Source: Stenotrophomonas sp. HITSZ_GD (GTDB lineage: Bacteria > Pseudomonadota > Gammaproteobacteria > Xanthomonadales > Xanthomonadaceae). From it: a stretch of DNA of 64,000 bases. Below the pieces are notes generated by a model that worked only from the letters and a program-made list of their open reading frames with translations, made no database searches and was not told the origin of the DNA. The translations under genes were made by a program, and so were the position numbers. Shown piece after piece: positions 10,175 through 20,505 of this stretch (within the stretch, counting starts at the first letter, position 1; the number at the start of each line of letters is the position of its first letter). Location of the stretch: assembly GCF_029543105.1 (NCBI RefSeq), contig NZ_JARQXB010000005.1, positions 166,099 to 230,098 on the forward strand, in the 5' to 3' direction.

Positions 10175-10639
10175 TCAGGCCGTGCCGGCTTCGGCGCCTT
10201 CGCGCCCCAGCGGGTTCGGCAGCGGCTGGCCCTGCTCGGTGAAGCCCAGCGAGACCGAGTTGAGGCAATGGCGCTGGCGGGTCGGCGGCGGGCCGTCCGG
10301 GAACACGTGGCCGAGGTGGCTGCCGCAGCGTGCACAGGTGATCTCGGTGCGGATCATGCCGTGGCTGGTGTCGCGGATCTCGCGGATGTGCGCCGGGTCG
10401 AACGGGGCGAAGAAGCTCGGCCAGCCGGTGCCCGAATCGAACTTCGCGCTGGAGCGGAACAGCGGCAGCCCGCACAGGCGGCAGGTGTAGACGCCCTCCA
10501 GCTTGTTGTCGAGGAACACGCCGCAGAACGGCGCCTCGGTACCGTGCTGGAGCAGCACGCGCTTTTCCTCGCCGGTGAGGCCGGCGATCAGGGCGTCGCG
10601 CTGCGCGGGGGAGGGAGGCGAGAGGTCGAAATCGCTCAT
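10175..10639 (-). CDS. msrB: Peptide-methionine (R)-S-oxide reductase MsrB
   Basis: 154 residues, cytoplasmic. Reduces methionine-R-sulfoxide in proteins. All family motifs are visible: YTCRLCG and [16 protein letters not shown] supply the four zinc cysteines, SGTGWPSF forms the substrate pocket, and [11 protein letters not shown] carries the catalytic Cys. Its length is close to the usual single-domain MsrB, with a short extra C-terminal tail. It appears monocistronic, divergent from the DUF3224 gene. Confidence 0.97.
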   Translation of the reverse strand: MSDFDLSPPSPAQRDALIAGLTGEEKRVLLQHGTEAPFCGVFLDNKLEGVYTCRLCGLPLFRSSAKFDSGTGWPSFFAPFDPAHIREIRDTSHGMIRTEITCARCGSHLGHVFPDGPPPTRQRHCLNSVSLGFTEQGQPLPNPLGREGAEAGTA

Positions 10640-10721
10640 GGCGGTGCGTTCCGTGGAGGCGGCGGGAGCGCCGGTTCGCCAGTGGTAATGTGGGCGCCCC
10701 GGTCGCGTTCAAGGAACCGCC

Positions 10722-11111
10722 ATGCCGCATGCCACGGGCAGCTTCGAGGTGAAACTGCAGCCACAGCCCGCCCGCGAGGACGCCGGGCTGGGGCGGATGT
10801 CGCTGGACAAGGTCTTCCGCGGCGCGCTGGAGGCCACCTCGCGCGGCGAAATGCTCGCCGCGCGCACTGCGCAGGAAGGCTCGGCGGCGTATGTGGCCAT
10901 CGAGACCGTGCAGGGCACGCTCGACGGCCGCGCGGGCGGCTTCGTGCTGGTGCATCGCGGGCTGCTGGACCGCGGGGCGCAAACCCAGGCCATCAGTGTA
11001 GTGCCCGATTCGGGAACCGGCGCGCTGGCCGGCCTGCGGGGCGAGATGAAGATCCGTATCGAAGGCGGCGCGCACTATTACGACTTCGATTACACCGTGC
11101 CGGCGAACTGA
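10722..11111 (+). CDS. DUF3224 family protein
   Basis: 129 residues without signal peptide. The block GSFEVKLQPQP, RMSLDKVFRGALEATSRGEM, YVAIETVQGTLDGRAGGFVL and VPDSGTGALAGLRGEMKI is the typical DUF3224 pattern, an allene-oxide-cyclase-barrel-like family of unknown function common in soil proteobacteria and actinobacteria. Near-complete family length. Divergent from msrB with an 82-base gap; 25 bases from the following secreted-protein gene, so the two may share a transcript. Confidence 0.85.
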   Translation: MPHATGSFEVKLQPQPAREDAGLGRMSLDKVFRGALEATSRGEMLAARTAQEGSAAYVAIETVQGTLDGRAGGFVLVHRGLLDRGAQTQAISVVPDSGTGALAGLRGEMKIRIEGGAHYYDFDYTVPAN

Positions 11112-11136
11112 GCCGCCGGCCACGCAAGGAGACTGC

Positions 11137-11568
11137 ATGCCGAACAAGAAGCCGCTGGTGGTTGCGATGTCGCTGGTGTGGCTGGCTGCGAGCCTGCCGG
11201 CCGCCGCGCAGGTGGTGGACCCGACGCAGACCCGCTCGACCACGCGCGTGGTGGTACCGCCGCCGCCCCCGCCGCCGCCGCGTCCAATCGACACGCCGCG
11301 GCCCACGCCGCCGCCGGGCATGCCCACGCGCCTGGACCAACGCGATACGCCCGCGCCGATCCAAGCGCCGGTGCAACGCGCGCCGCAACGCGACAACGAC
11401 GACGACGGCGCGCGGCGTATCGGCGCGCAGCCGGCAAAGGTGTACGACCGCAATGGCCGGGAACTCTCCGGCATGGAACAGGCCGGGCCCAACCGCGTGC
11501 GCGATACACGTACGGGCAAGTACTACGACACCGTGCCCTCCGGCGACGGGCAACGCATCCGCCCCTGA
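11137..11568 (+). CDS. Secreted proline-rich hypothetical protein
   Basis: 143 residues. A Sec signal peptide (VVAMSLVWLAASLPAAAQ) is followed by a VVDPTQTRSTTRVVV stretch, an uninterrupted poly-proline run of eight, more Pro/Arg-rich sequence, and a small C-terminal module AKVYDRNGRELSGMEQAGPN followed by RVRDTRTGKYYDTVPSGDG. Probably periplasmic or exported. No family recognised. An AGGAG-like ribosome site precedes the ATG. The poly-Pro run could require EF-P for translation (inference). Confidence 0.7.
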   Translation: MPNKKPLVVAMSLVWLAASLPAAAQVVDPTQTRSTTRVVVPPPPPPPPRPIDTPRPTPPPGMPTRLDQRDTPAPIQAPVQRAPQRDNDDDGARRIGAQPAKVYDRNGRELSGMEQAGPNRVRDTRTGKYYDTVPSGDGQRIRP

Positions 11569-11737
11569 GGCTGAACGCGACGGGGGCATGAACGGTTCAA
11601 TCCGTTGTGGCGCAGTCAGCTCGATCAATGGCGGAATCACCGGCATTTCTCGCGTGATTAACTGCTTTGGGGCGACCTTGTACGCGTGCCGCAAAACATT
11701 GCGCGGCGCATCCCCAAACCAAATAGAGAGTGCCGTC

Positions 11738-11929
11738 ATGGGTAACCAGAATCAGCAGAACCAGCGCGGTCAGCAGGGTCAGCAGGGTGGCATGCAGCAG
11801 GACCAGCAGGGCCGGCAGGGTCAGCAAGGTCAGCAGGGTCAGCAGCAGTGGGATCAGGACCAGCAGCGCAACAAGCAGGACCAGAAGCAGGACCAGCAGC
11901 GCAGCGGCCAGAAAGACCAGCAGCGCTGA
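11738..11929 (+). CDS. Small glutamine-rich low-complexity protein
   Basis: 63 residues, more than a third Gln, with Gly, Asp, Lys and Arg making up most of the rest. Typical units are QQGQQG and DQQ. There is a single aromatic residue (Trp) and no hydrophobic core, signal peptide or Cys, so it is almost certainly disordered. The ATG is preceded by AGAGAG, a fair ribosome site. A textbook hairpin terminator begins 21 bases after the stop, which supports a real short transcript. I recognise no family; a hydrophilin or stress-related role is possible. Confidence 0.6.
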   Translation: MGNQNQQNQRGQQGQQGGMQQDQQGRQGQQGQQGQQQWDQDQQRNKQDQKQDQQRSGQKDQQR

Positions 11930-11950
11930 TTTCCATCGCTGACAAGACAG

Positions 11951-11980
11951 ACGGCGCGCCTTGGGCGCGCCGTTTCTTTT
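11951..11980 (+). terminator. Rho-independent terminator after the Gln-rich gene
   Basis: A perfect 10-bp G+C-rich stem (11951-11960 with 11964-11973), TTG loop, then TTCTTTT. It ends the plus-strand transcript 21 bases after the Gln-rich ORF and precedes the stop of the convergent lrp gene. Confidence 0.85.
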
Positions 11981-11998
11981 GCGCGGTCCTGCGCGCGG

Positions 11999-12478
11999 TC
12001 AGTCCGGGATCGGCAGCGCCAGCGTCTCCTTGACCTCTTCCATCACGATGTAGCTCTTGGACTCGCGCACGTGCGGCAGCGTGAGCAGCGTGCTGCCCAG
12101 CAGCTTGCGGTAGGACGCCATCTCGTTGATGCGCGCCTTGATCAGGTAATCGAAATCGCCCGACACCAGGTGGCATTCCAGCACGTTGGGCAGCTTCAGC
12201 GCGGCGCGGCGGAATTCCTCGAAGATGTCGCCGGACTTGTAGGCCAGGCTGATCTCCACGAACACCAGCAGGCTCGCCTTGAGGTACTGCGGGTCCAGCC
12301 GCGCGTAGTAGCCGGTGATGGCGCCCTCGCGTTCGAGCCGGCGCACGCGCTCGGTGCAGGGCGTGGTCGAGAGGCCGACGCGCTCGCCCAGTTCGGTGAA
12401 GGAAATGCGTCCCTCCTGCTGGAGGATGCGCAGGATCTTGCGGTCGATCTTGTCGAGTTCGCGGCTGCGGCTGGCCAT
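11999..12478 (-). CDS. lrp: Lrp/AsnC-family transcriptional regulator
   Basis: 159 residues. The N-terminal helix-turn-helix (LDKIDRKILRILQQEGRISF, TELGERVGLSTTPCTERVRR) and the C-terminal RAM/effector domain (YLKASLLVFVEISL, LECHLVSGDFDYLIKARI, VRESKSYIVMEEVKETLALPI) are those of full-length Lrp. It is divergent from dadA-alr, and in related bacteria Lrp-type proteins control dadA in response to alanine or leucine. That suggests it regulates its neighbours. The start was placed at the ATG giving MASRSRELDKIDRK; the longer upstream frame has no family similarity. Confidence 0.93.
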   Translation of the reverse strand: MASRSRELDKIDRKILRILQQEGRISFTELGERVGLSTTPCTERVRRLEREGAITGYYARLDPQYLKASLLVFVEISLAYKSGDIFEEFRRAALKLPNVLECHLVSGDFDYLIKARINEMASYRKLLGSTLLTLPHVRESKSYIVMEEVKETLALPIPD

Positions 12479-12516
12479 CGCGTTCGGTCCGGGGTGGTCT
12501 GTGTGGGGAATTCCAC

Positions 12517-12567
12517 TGGATGCTTCCATCCAAACGGGATAATGCCCTAAGACTTCGCGAATACAAT
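12517..12567. promoter_or_regulatory. lrp-dadA intergenic region with dyad and candidate -10
   Basis: The 148-base divergent region holds an inverted repeat TGGATG/CATCCA (12517-12522 with 12527-12532, 4-base centre), a candidate Lrp-type operator. A good -10 hexamer TACAAT (12562-12567) faces dadA, but it lacks a clear -35, as expected for an activator-dependent promoter. Both elements are visible; function is inferred. Confidence 0.45.
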
Positions 12568-12626
12568 GTGGCGGATTGGCTGCCTGCCGCCCTCGTGGCA
12601 GGGAAAACGACCGGACAGAGGCGAAC

Positions 12627-13912
12627 ATGCGGGTACTCGTGCTGGGCAGTGGAGTGATCGGCACGACCAGTGCCTGGTACCTGGCGCAGGCCGGCTTCCA
12701 GGTCACCGTGGTCGACCGCCAGCCGGCGCCGGCGCTGGAAACCAGCTACGCCAACGCCGGGCAGCTGTCCTTTGGCTACACCTCGCCGTGGGCCGCGCCG
12801 GGCGTGCCGCTCAAGGCGGTGAAGTGGCTGTTCGAACAGCACGCCCCGCTGTCCATCCGCCCGACCCTGGACCTGCAGCAGTACGCCTGGTTGGCGCGGA
12901 TGCTGCACAACTGCACCGCCGAGCGCTACGCGGTCAACAAGGCGCGCATGGTGCGCATGTCCGAGTACAGCCGCGACTGCCTCGACGCGCTGATGGCCGA
13001 GACCGGCATCCAGTTCGAAGGCCGCCGCCTCGGCACCACCCAGCTGTTCCGCACGCAGGCGCAGCTGGATGCGGCCGCGCAGGACATCGCGGTGCTGGCC
13101 GAGTACGGCGTGCCTTACGAGGTGCTCGACGCGCGCGGCATCGTGGCCGTCGAGCCCGGCCTGGCCAACGCCGGCGTGGACCTGGTGGGCGCGCTGCGCC
13201 TGCCCAACGACCAGACCGGCGACTGCCGCCTGTTCACCCAGCGCCTGGCGAAGATGGCCGCCGAGGCGGGCGTGGAATTCCGCTTCGAGCAGAACATCGA
13301 GCGCCTGGTCGGCAGCGGCGGGCGCATCGAGGGCGTGGTGATCGACGGCCGCCTGGAGAAGGCGGATCGCTACGTGCTGGCGCTGGGCAGCTATTCGCCG
13401 CTGCTGGCGCACCCCCTGGGCCTGAACCTGCCGGTCTACCCGCTCAAGGGCTTCTCGCTGACCCTGCCGATCGTCGATGCCGCCCGCGCGCCGACGTCCA
13501 CCATCCTCGACGAAAGCTACAAGATCGCCATCACCCGCTTCGACGACCGCATCCGCATCGGCGGCATGGCCGAGGTGGCGGGCTACGACCTGTCGCTGAA
13601 CCCCAAGCGCCGCGCCACGCTGGAAATGGTGGTGCGCGACCTGTACCCGGGGGGCGGTGACCTGGCCCGCGGCGAATTCTGGACCGGGCTGCGGCCGGCC
13701 ACGCCGGACGGCACGCCGGTGATCGGCGCCACGCCGTATTCGAACCTTTTCCTCAACACCGGGCACGGCACGCTCGGCTGGACGATGGCTTGCGGCTCGG
13801 GCCGCTACCTTGCCGACCTGATGAGCGGCCGCGCGCCGCAGATCAGCCGCGAAGGGCTGGACATCTTCCGCTACCGCCAGCACGCCGCGCCCCGCACCAC
13901 CGGAGCTGCCGC

Positions 13913-13934
<22 letters not shown>
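12627..13934 (+). CDS. dadA: D-amino acid dehydrogenase (small subunit type)
   Basis: 435 residues. FAD-dependent membrane-associated oxidation of D-alanine and other D-amino acids to keto acids, feeding electrons to quinone. It has an N-terminal dinucleotide fold [19 protein letters not shown], the DadA-specific [20 protein letters not shown] and [15 protein letters not shown], and the C-terminal FAD-contacting [16 protein letters not shown] and [17 protein letters not shown]. Length matches DadA. It overlaps the start of the alanine racemase gene by 22 bases, forming the catabolic dadAX-type operon, opposite lrp. Confidence 0.96.
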
Positions 13935-14992
<1,058 letters not shown>

Positions 14993-14994
14993 GG

Positions 14995-15035
14995 TCGACG
15001 CGGCCCGCGGCCGGGCGTTCCGGCCCGCGGGCGCA
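14995..15035. terminator. Bulged G+C-rich hairpin between alr and the DUF3016 gene
   Basis: After the alr stop a G+C-rich imperfect stem (left arm near 15004-15014, right arm near 15020-15031, one bulged C) lies between convergent genes. It has no T-tract. It is a possible terminator, weakly supported. Confidence 0.3.
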
Positions 15036-15040
15036 GGGCA

Positions 15041-15610
15041 TCAGCGGCCGGCGGTCGCCTTGCCGTCGAATTCCTTGCGGGTCCAGTCGTCGATCATGCG
15101 CTTTTCATAGCGCAACTGGTCGCTGTCGGTGATGTTGATGTTGTTGGTGAGGAAGCCGGCGTCGATCAGGCGCTTCTCGCCCTGCGACACCACCTGGCCA
15201 TTGGCATCGGTCCACACGTAGTTGAAGCGGATGCGCGGCGGGTAGATGTCCTTCACCACGCGGATGTCCTGCCCGCGCGGGCCGTGCCACGGCTCGTATT
15301 CGCCGGCGCGCTTGATGTCGGTGATGGTGATGTCCAGCTTGTCGCCCGGCGGCAACTGCTTGGCCGCCGAGGTGCGGAAATAGGTGGCCAGCGTGGTCAC
15401 CCAGTCGCCCTGCTGGGCCTGGAAACGGTTGCCGCTGGAGCGAATCTCGGTGAACTGGTTCGGATCGGTCCATTGCACCGAGACCGGCCCGTCGGCCGGC
15501 AGTGCGCGGGGCGCGTTGGGGTCGGTGACGTTGCGCACGCGCGCCTCGGCGGCCGACAGGCCGAGCAGGCAGGTGAGCAGCAGGACAGCGCAGGTGAGTG
15601 AACGCTTCAT
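15041..15610 (-). CDS. DUF3016 family periplasmic protein
   Basis: 189 residues with a Sec signal peptide (MKRSLTCAVLLLTCLLGLSA ending AEA). The mature part has VSVQWTDPNQFTEIRSSGNR, KLDITITDIKRAGEYEPWHG and IRVVKDIYPPRIRFNYVW, the recognisable DUF3016 pattern with the conserved D(I/V)TDIDLAGEYEPW-like block. Exported, role unknown. The upstream in-frame ORF extension was rejected because the signal peptide begins at this ATG. Convergent with alr. Confidence 0.85.
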   Translation of the reverse strand: MKRSLTCAVLLLTCLLGLSAAEARVRNVTDPNAPRALPADGPVSVQWTDPNQFTEIRSSGNRFQAQQGDWVTTLATYFRTSAAKQLPPGDKLDITITDIKRAGEYEPWHGPRGQDIRVVKDIYPPRIRFNYVWTDANGQVVSQGEKRLIDAGFLTNNINITDSDQLRYEKRMIDDWTRKEFDGKATAGR

Positions 15611-15803
15611 GGCGGCGCGCTCTTGGCAGTGGGTGCGTGGGCCGAGTGTGCGCCCACCGCCGGGCGCCAGCAACGTTCGAAAGCCGCTGGCCTGCGAGGG
15701 TTTGTGCGCGGTTCATGCGTGACGCGCGGTTCACCACGCTTCGGCACGCGCTTCACGCCAAGGCCGGCAGACTCGCCTTCCATCCCCCCACCTCTCCGGC
15801 CAG

Positions 15804-16250
15804 ATGAAGCCCTTCCAGCCGCCTCCCCACGACCTGCGACTGCAGTTCATCGACTGGGCCAAGCAGCACGGCCACAGCCCCCAGACCGGGGCGGCCCCGT
15901 TCGTGGACCTGCAGAGCGATTTCGACTTGGCCGGCGGCCCGGCCGACGACGGCGTGCGCGAGCGCGTGCGCCAGGACCTGGCCGCACTGGGCGATGAAAC
16001 CGACGTGGCGGTGCAGTTCCCCCCGGTCTACGCCTGCACCAACGCCCGCGGCGAGCAGTACCGCTATTCGCTGATGCTGGTGATCGCCGAGGACAGCGTG
16101 GAGTGGACCGGGCGGGTATGGCGCGGCCTGGACTACCAGGGCGTGCTGACCGGGCGCGGTTCGGGCCCGCGCAGCAACTACACCCACCTGGCGCGGATGG
16201 CCATCGAGCGCGAGCTCGAGCAGCCGCAGCCGCATTACACCCGGGGTTGA
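15804..16250 (+). CDS. Hypothetical protein, 148 aa
   Basis: Soluble, no signal peptide or membrane segment. The sequence opens MKPFQPPPHDLRLQFIDWAK and has a central VRERVRQDLAALGDETDVAV, then YRYSLMLVIAEDSVEWTGRV and SNYTHLARMAIERELE. I recognise no domain. The coding pattern and clean stop next to the following ORF support a real gene. It is followed after 3 bases by a small membrane-protein gene, so the two are likely co-expressed. The 193-base gap upstream (15611-15803) shows no feature I can name. Confidence 0.65.
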   Translation: MKPFQPPPHDLRLQFIDWAKQHGHSPQTGAAPFVDLQSDFDLAGGPADDGVRERVRQDLAALGDETDVAVQFPPVYACTNARGEQYRYSLMLVIAEDSVEWTGRVWRGLDYQGVLTGRGSGPRSNYTHLARMAIERELEQPQPHYTRG

Positions 16251-16253
16251 TCC

Positions 16254-16511
16254 GTGCACGAGCCGATCATGCCGATCCCGGTGCGTTCCCAGGCCTGCTG
16301 GCAGCAGTGCGAGCAGCTGGGCGTGACCCGCGTGCGCGTGCTGCTGGCGCGGGAGGACCTGGCCGAGCCGTTCCCGGGCTGGCGCAACGATGCGCGCGAC
16401 TGGCTGGACGCGCGCCTGGCGCGCCAGGGCGTCTACGCCTATCGCGGTGTGCTGGGTGCGATCGTGGCGCTGGGCGCGCTGATCACGGGGATGGCCTGGT
16501 GGGGTTGGTGA
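16254..16511 (+). CDS. Small hypothetical membrane protein, 85 aa
   Basis: Starts at GTG three bases after the stop of the preceding gene. The N-terminal ~60 residues are soluble (QACWQQCEQLGVTRVRVLLA) with two Cys. The C-terminus is a single hydrophobic helix, GVLGAIVALGALITGMAWWG, ending at the membrane, so it is a tail-anchored type. No family recognised. Confidence comes from coupling to its neighbour and the clear membrane helix. Confidence 0.6.
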   Translation: MHEPIMPIPVRSQACWQQCEQLGVTRVRVLLAREDLAEPFPGWRNDARDWLDARLARQGVYAYRGVLGAIVALGALITGMAWWGW

Positions 16512-16613
16512 AGGCGCGCGTCCTTGCGCGCTTGACGCGCCTAGTGCGGGTTTTTCACTCTATGCCGGCGCGCGACCGCGCAGCCGGCGCGGACGTATCC
16601 CGCGGGTGATCCC

Positions 16614-18641
16614 ATGCAAGCAGGCGACACATTGAAACAGACCGGCCCCGCCGCCAACCGCCCCGTCGTCAGCGCCGCACCCGCGCAGCCCTGCGACGCC
16701 GTGTACCGCGAAATCTTCGAGAACGTCGACGCCGGCTTCAGCCTGGTGCGGGTGGTGTTCGACGAAGGGCGTCCGGTGGACTACGTGTTCCTGGAGGTCA
16801 ACGCCGCCTTCGAACGCTTCACCGGCCTGCAGGACGCGGTGGGCAAGTCGATGCGCGACATGCGGCCGCAGCACGAGGACGAATGGTTCCAGCGCTATGG
16901 CGAGGTCGCGCGCACCGGCCGGCGCATGCGTTTCGAGCTGCAGGCGCGCGCGCTGGGCCGGTGGTATACGGTCGATGCTTTCCGCATCGGCGAACCCTCC
17001 GAGCACCAGGTCGCGATCCTTTTCATCGACATCACCGAGCGCAAGCGCATCGAGCGCGAGCTGGCCGAGAGCGAGGCGCGCTTCAGCGCGCTGGCCGACG
17101 GCCTGCCGATGCCGGTGTGGGTGCTGGACGTGACCGGCGTGATGCGGTTCGTCAACAGCGCCTATGGCGACTTCTTCGGCCTGGATATCTCCAGCGGCGT
17201 GGTGTCGGCATGGAGCGAGCTGCTGCATCCGGAAGACCTGCCGGTGTTCCAGTTCGAGTTGTCCGAAGCCCTGGCGCAGCAGCGCGGCATGCGCGCGCTG
17301 GTGCGGGCGCGGCGACACGACGGGCGCTGGCGCTGGATGGAGATGAGCGCCACGCCGCGCTACTCGGCCGACGGCCGCTTCATCGGCCTGGCGGGCAGCA
17401 GCCCGGACGTGACCGAACGCCGCGAGATCGAACTGGCACGCGAGCAGCTGCTGGAATCCGAGCGCATCGCGCGCGGCGAGGCCGAAAGCATGGCGCGGCT
17501 GAAGGACGAATTCCTCGCCACGCTGTCGCACGAACTGCGCACGCCGCTGACCACCATCCTGGGGTGGAGCGAGCTGCTGCTGCAGCGCGTGGGCGAGGGC
17601 GACCAGAACTACAAGGGCTTGTCGGTGATCGCCAGCAGTGCGCGGGCACAGAAGCGGCTGATCTCCGACATGCTCGACCTGAGCAGCATGTTGCTCGGCA
17701 AGGTACAGCTGGAAGTGGAAACGCTGGACCTGGTGGAACTGCTGCGCGAGGCGATCGGCGCGCAGGATCTGGTCGCCGAGGGCAAGGACCAGCAGGTCAG
17801 CCTCTCCGCGCCGTCCACGCCCTGCCTGGTGCTGGGCGACAGCACGCGCCTGCAGCAGGTGTTCTGGAACCTGCTGTCCAACGCCATCAAGTTCACCCCC
17901 GCGCACGGCAGCATCGAGGTGCGCGTGGGCCGGGAGGGCAGCCATATCGTGGTGGCGATCCAGGATTCCGGCGACGGCATCGCGCCGGAATTCCTGCCGC
18001 ACCTGTTTGGCCGCTTCCGTCAGGCCGATGGCACCACCACGCGCCGCCATGGCGGCCTGGGCCTGGGGCTGGCGATCGTGCAGCAGTTGGTGGAAATGCA
18101 CGGCGGCGAAGTCAGCGCGAGCAGCGCCGGCCGCGGCTGTGGCGCCACCTTCCGCGTGCGCCTGCCCGAGCAGCCGGCGCAGGGGCAGCGGCCGCGCCGC
18201 GAGCTGCGCCGCCGCCTCGGCCACGAGCAGGTGGTGGAAGCCCAGGCCCTGGCCGGGTTGCGGCTGCTGGCGGTGGAAGACCAGCCGGACATGCTGGAAT
18301 ACCTGCGGCGTTTGCTCGAGGAACAAGGGGCCGAGGTCGTGATGGCCGGCAGCGCCACCGACGCGCTCGCGCTGCTGGACGACGGCGGCCACGAACGGTA
18401 CGACGCGCTGCTCACCGATATCGGCATGCCCGGCATGGACGGCTACGGCCTGATCCGCACGCTGCGCGAGAACATGGGCCTGGATGCCGGGGCGATACCG
18501 GCCATCGCCGTCACCGCCCTGGCCCGTGCGGATGACCGCAACCGCGCCCTGGCGTCGGGTTTCCAGGAACACCTGGCCAAGCCCTACAGCGTGGCGCAGT
18601 TGGTCTCGGCGGTGCGCGCGGCGAGCCGTCATCGCGGCTGA
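16614..18641 (+). CDS. Cytoplasmic PAS-PAS hybrid histidine kinase with receiver
   Basis: 675 residues with no transmembrane segment, so a soluble sensor. Domain order: PAS (about 30-145, [15 protein letters not shown] to [11 protein letters not shown]), PAS (about 150-275, ending [13 protein letters not shown]), HisKA with phospho-acceptor H306 in [15 protein letters not shown], HATPase_c ([26 protein letters not shown]), and a C-terminal receiver domain with phospho-acceptor D602 in [14 protein letters not shown] plus the conserved K in LAKPYS. No cognate response regulator or Hpt gene is adjacent, so it is an orphan. The signal is unknown; the PAS domains show no obvious cofactor motif. 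Confidence 0.93.
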   Translation: MQAGDTLKQTGPAANRPVVSAAPAQPCDAVYREIFENVDAGFSLVRVVFDEGRPVDYVFLEVNAAFERFTGLQDAVGKSMRDMRPQHEDEWFQRYGEVARTGRRMRFELQARALGRWYTVDAFRIGEPSEHQVAILFIDITERKRIERELAESEARFSALADGLPMPVWVLDVTGVMRFVNSAYGDFFGLDISSGVVSAWSELLHPEDLPVFQFELSEALAQQRGMRALVRARRHDGRWRWMEMSATPRYSADGRFIGLAGSSPDVTERREIELAREQLLESERIARGEAESMARLKDEFLATLSHELRTPLTTILGWSELLLQRVGEGDQNYKGLSVIASSARAQKRLISDMLDLSSMLLGKVQLEVETLDLVELLREAIGAQDLVAEGKDQQVSLSAPSTPCLVLGDSTRLQQVFWNLLSNAIKFTPAHGSIEVRVGREGSHIVVAIQDSGDGIAPEFLPHLFGRFRQADGTTTRRHGGLGLGLAIVQQLVEMHGGEVSASSAGRGCGATFRVRLPEQPAQGQRPRRELRRRLGHEQVVEAQALAGLRLLAVEDQPDMLEYLRRLLEEQGAEVVMAGSATDALALLDDGGHERYDALLTDIGMPGMDGYGLIRTLRENMGLDAGAIPAIAVTALARADDRNRALASGFQEHLAKPYSVAQLVSAVRAASRHRG

Positions 18642-18708
18642 GCCGGTGTTGCCCCGCCTTTCACGGACACGCGCCTAGGCTTGAAGCGTTCCGACAGGAG
18701 GTGCCCGC

Positions 18709-19002
18709 ATGGCCAAGTACGCCGAACACGTCTATACCGACCAGGCACAGATCGCCGCGCTGGAAGCCTGGGTGCGGCAATTGCCCGACGAGGCGCGCGT
18801 GCAGCTGACGCTGGACGATGGCAGCCGGCTGCTGGGCACGGTCGCCGTGCGGCCTACCGTGCAGTCGTTCCGCGACGAATCCGAGAACGAGGGTGTCAAC
18901 GGCTTGCTGCGCCTGGACGATCTGGACAGCCCCGCGCAGCAGCATCTGGTGTGGCTGGATAGCATCCGCGAAGTGCGGCCACTGCCGCCGATCGGGCCCT
19001 GA
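18709..19002 (+). CDS. DUF3247 family protein
   Basis: 97 residues, soluble and acidic, following a very strong ribosome site (AGGAGGT). The sequence VYTDQAQIAALEAWVRQLP, then LDDGSRLLGTVAVRPTVQSF and HLVWLDSIREVRPLP, is the DUF3247 pattern, a small Sm-like beta-barrel-type family found mainly in xanthomonads. It stands alone between the hybrid kinase and the sugar dehydrogenase-like gene. Role unknown. Confidence 0.8.
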   Translation: MAKYAEHVYTDQAQIAALEAWVRQLPDEARVQLTLDDGSRLLGTVAVRPTVQSFRDESENEGVNGLLRLDDLDSPAQQHLVWLDSIREVRPLPPIGP

Positions 19003-19114
19003 GCGCCGTGCGCGGGCCGCATGCGTCCGCGCGTTTGACGTTCTCTTTACCCCCCGCGCGCCGGGGTGGGGCATCATCGCGGACCCCACACCGCAGAGCG
19101 AGGGTGCCCCTTCG

Positions 19115-20473
19115 ATGCAATCGCGCGTGATTTCCTTCTCCCGACCGATGGCGCGCTACGCGGCGCCGACCCTCGCCCTGCTGGCGCTGGCCTCCTGTGG
19201 CGACACCGCCCGGTACCCGCTGGACGCCGGCACGGGTCCGGACCCGCAGCTGCCCGCGCCGGTCAAGCGCGTGATTCCCACGGTCAAGGTGGCGCCGGTC
19301 AAGCGCTGGACCGGCGACGCCGCCCCGGTGCCCGCCGACGACCTGCGCGTGGTGGCGTTCGCCCGTGACCTCGACCACCCGCGCTGGATCTACGTGTTGC
19401 CCAATGGCGACGTGCTGGTGGCCGAGACCAATGCGCCCCCGCGGCCCAAGGAAGAAGAAAGCGGCATCCGCGCCAAGGTGATGGCCTCGATGATGCGCAA
19501 GGCCGGTGCGGCCACGCCGAGCGCCGATCGCATCACGCTGCTGCGCGATGCCGATGGCGACGGCGTGGCGGAGGTTCGCACCCAGTTCCTGAGTGGCCTG
19601 TATTCCCCGTTCGGCATGGCGCTGGTCGGCGACCGTTTCTACGTCGCCAACGCCGATGCGCTGGTCAGCTTTCCCTACAAGCCCGGCGATACGCATATCA
19701 CCGCCGCGCCGAAGTTCATTGCCAACCTGCCGGGCGGCATCAACCACCACTGGACCAAGTCGCTGGTGGCCAATGCCGATGGCAGCCGCTTGTATGTCGG
19801 CGTGGGCTCCAACAGCAATGTCGCCGAGAAGGGGATGGAGGCCGAGTTGAACCGCGCTGCCATCCTGGAGGTCGATCCGCAGAGCGGCAGCACCCGCGTC
19901 TATGCCAGCGGATTGCGCAACCCGGTCGGCATGGCGTGGGAACCGGCGCGGCAATCGCTGTGGGTGGTGGTCAACGAACGCGACGAACTGGGCAGCGACC
20001 TGGTGCCGGACTACCTCACCCAGGTGAAGGAGGGCGCGTTCTACGGCTGGCCTTATAGCTACTACGGCCAGCGTGTGGACGAGCGTGTCAGCCCGCAGGA
20101 CCCGGCCAGGGTGGCCTCGGCGATCAAGCCGGATTACGCCCTGGGCGCCCACACCGCCTCGCTGGGCCTGACCTTCGGCACCAGCGATACCCTGCCGTCG
20201 CGCTACCGCGGCGGCGCCTTCATCGGCCAGCATGGTTCGTGGAACCGCGATCCGCCGAGCGGCTACAAGGTCGTCTACGTGCCATTCGCCGACGGCAAGC
20301 CGCAGGGCAAGCCGCTCACCGTCCTGGAAGGGTTCCTCGATGCCGACGGCAATGCGCAGGGCCGCCCGGTCGGCGTGGCCATCGACAACAAGGGCGGCCT
20401 GCTGGTGGCCGACGATGTCGGCAATGCGGTGTGGCGGGTGACGGCGAAGGTCGCCGCGCCGTCTTCGCCGTAA
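19115..20473 (+). CDS. PQQ-dependent sugar (sorbosone) dehydrogenase-like lipoprotein
   Basis: 452 residues. The N-terminal signal ends with a lipobox-like LALASC, so probably a periplasmic lipoprotein. An internal ATG at 19148 (MARYAAPTLALLALAS) is an equally possible start. The rest is a six-bladed propeller of the GDH/sorbosone dehydrogenase family: FARDLDHPRWIYVLPNGDVL, LSGLYSPFGMALVGDRFYVA, LYVGVGSNSN, YASGLRNPVGMAWEP, VVVNERDELGSDLVPDYLT and QHGSWNRDPPSGYKV. Whether it binds PQQ is unknown. No other sugar-oxidation gene is close. Confidence 0.85.
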   Translation: MQSRVISFSRPMARYAAPTLALLALASCGDTARYPLDAGTGPDPQLPAPVKRVIPTVKVAPVKRWTGDAAPVPADDLRVVAFARDLDHPRWIYVLPNGDVLVAETNAPPRPKEEESGIRAKVMASMMRKAGAATPSADRITLLRDADGDGVAEVRTQFLSGLYSPFGMALVGDRFYVANADALVSFPYKPGDTHITAAPKFIANLPGGINHHWTKSLVANADGSRLYVGVGSNSNVAEKGMEAELNRAAILEVDPQSGSTRVYASGLRNPVGMAWEPARQSLWVVVNERDELGSDLVPDYLTQVKEGAFYGWPYSYYGQRVDERVSPQDPARVASAIKPDYALGAHTASLGLTFGTSDTLPSRYRGGAFIGQHGSWNRDPPSGYKVVYVPFADGKPQGKPLTVLEGFLDADGNAQGRPVGVAIDNKGGLLVADDVGNAVWRVTAKVAAPSSP

Positions 20474-20481
20474 TGCGCCAG

Positions 20482-20505
20482 GCCGGTGCGCTTCAGCGCA
20501 CCGGC
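20482..20505. terminator. Convergent hairpin overlapping a stop codon
   Basis: A perfect 10-bp stem (20482-20491 with 20496-20505), loop TTCA. It lies 9 bases after the sugar-dehydrogenase stop and spans the stop codon of the minus-strand gene (20493-20495). No T-tract on either side. Confidence 0.45.
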
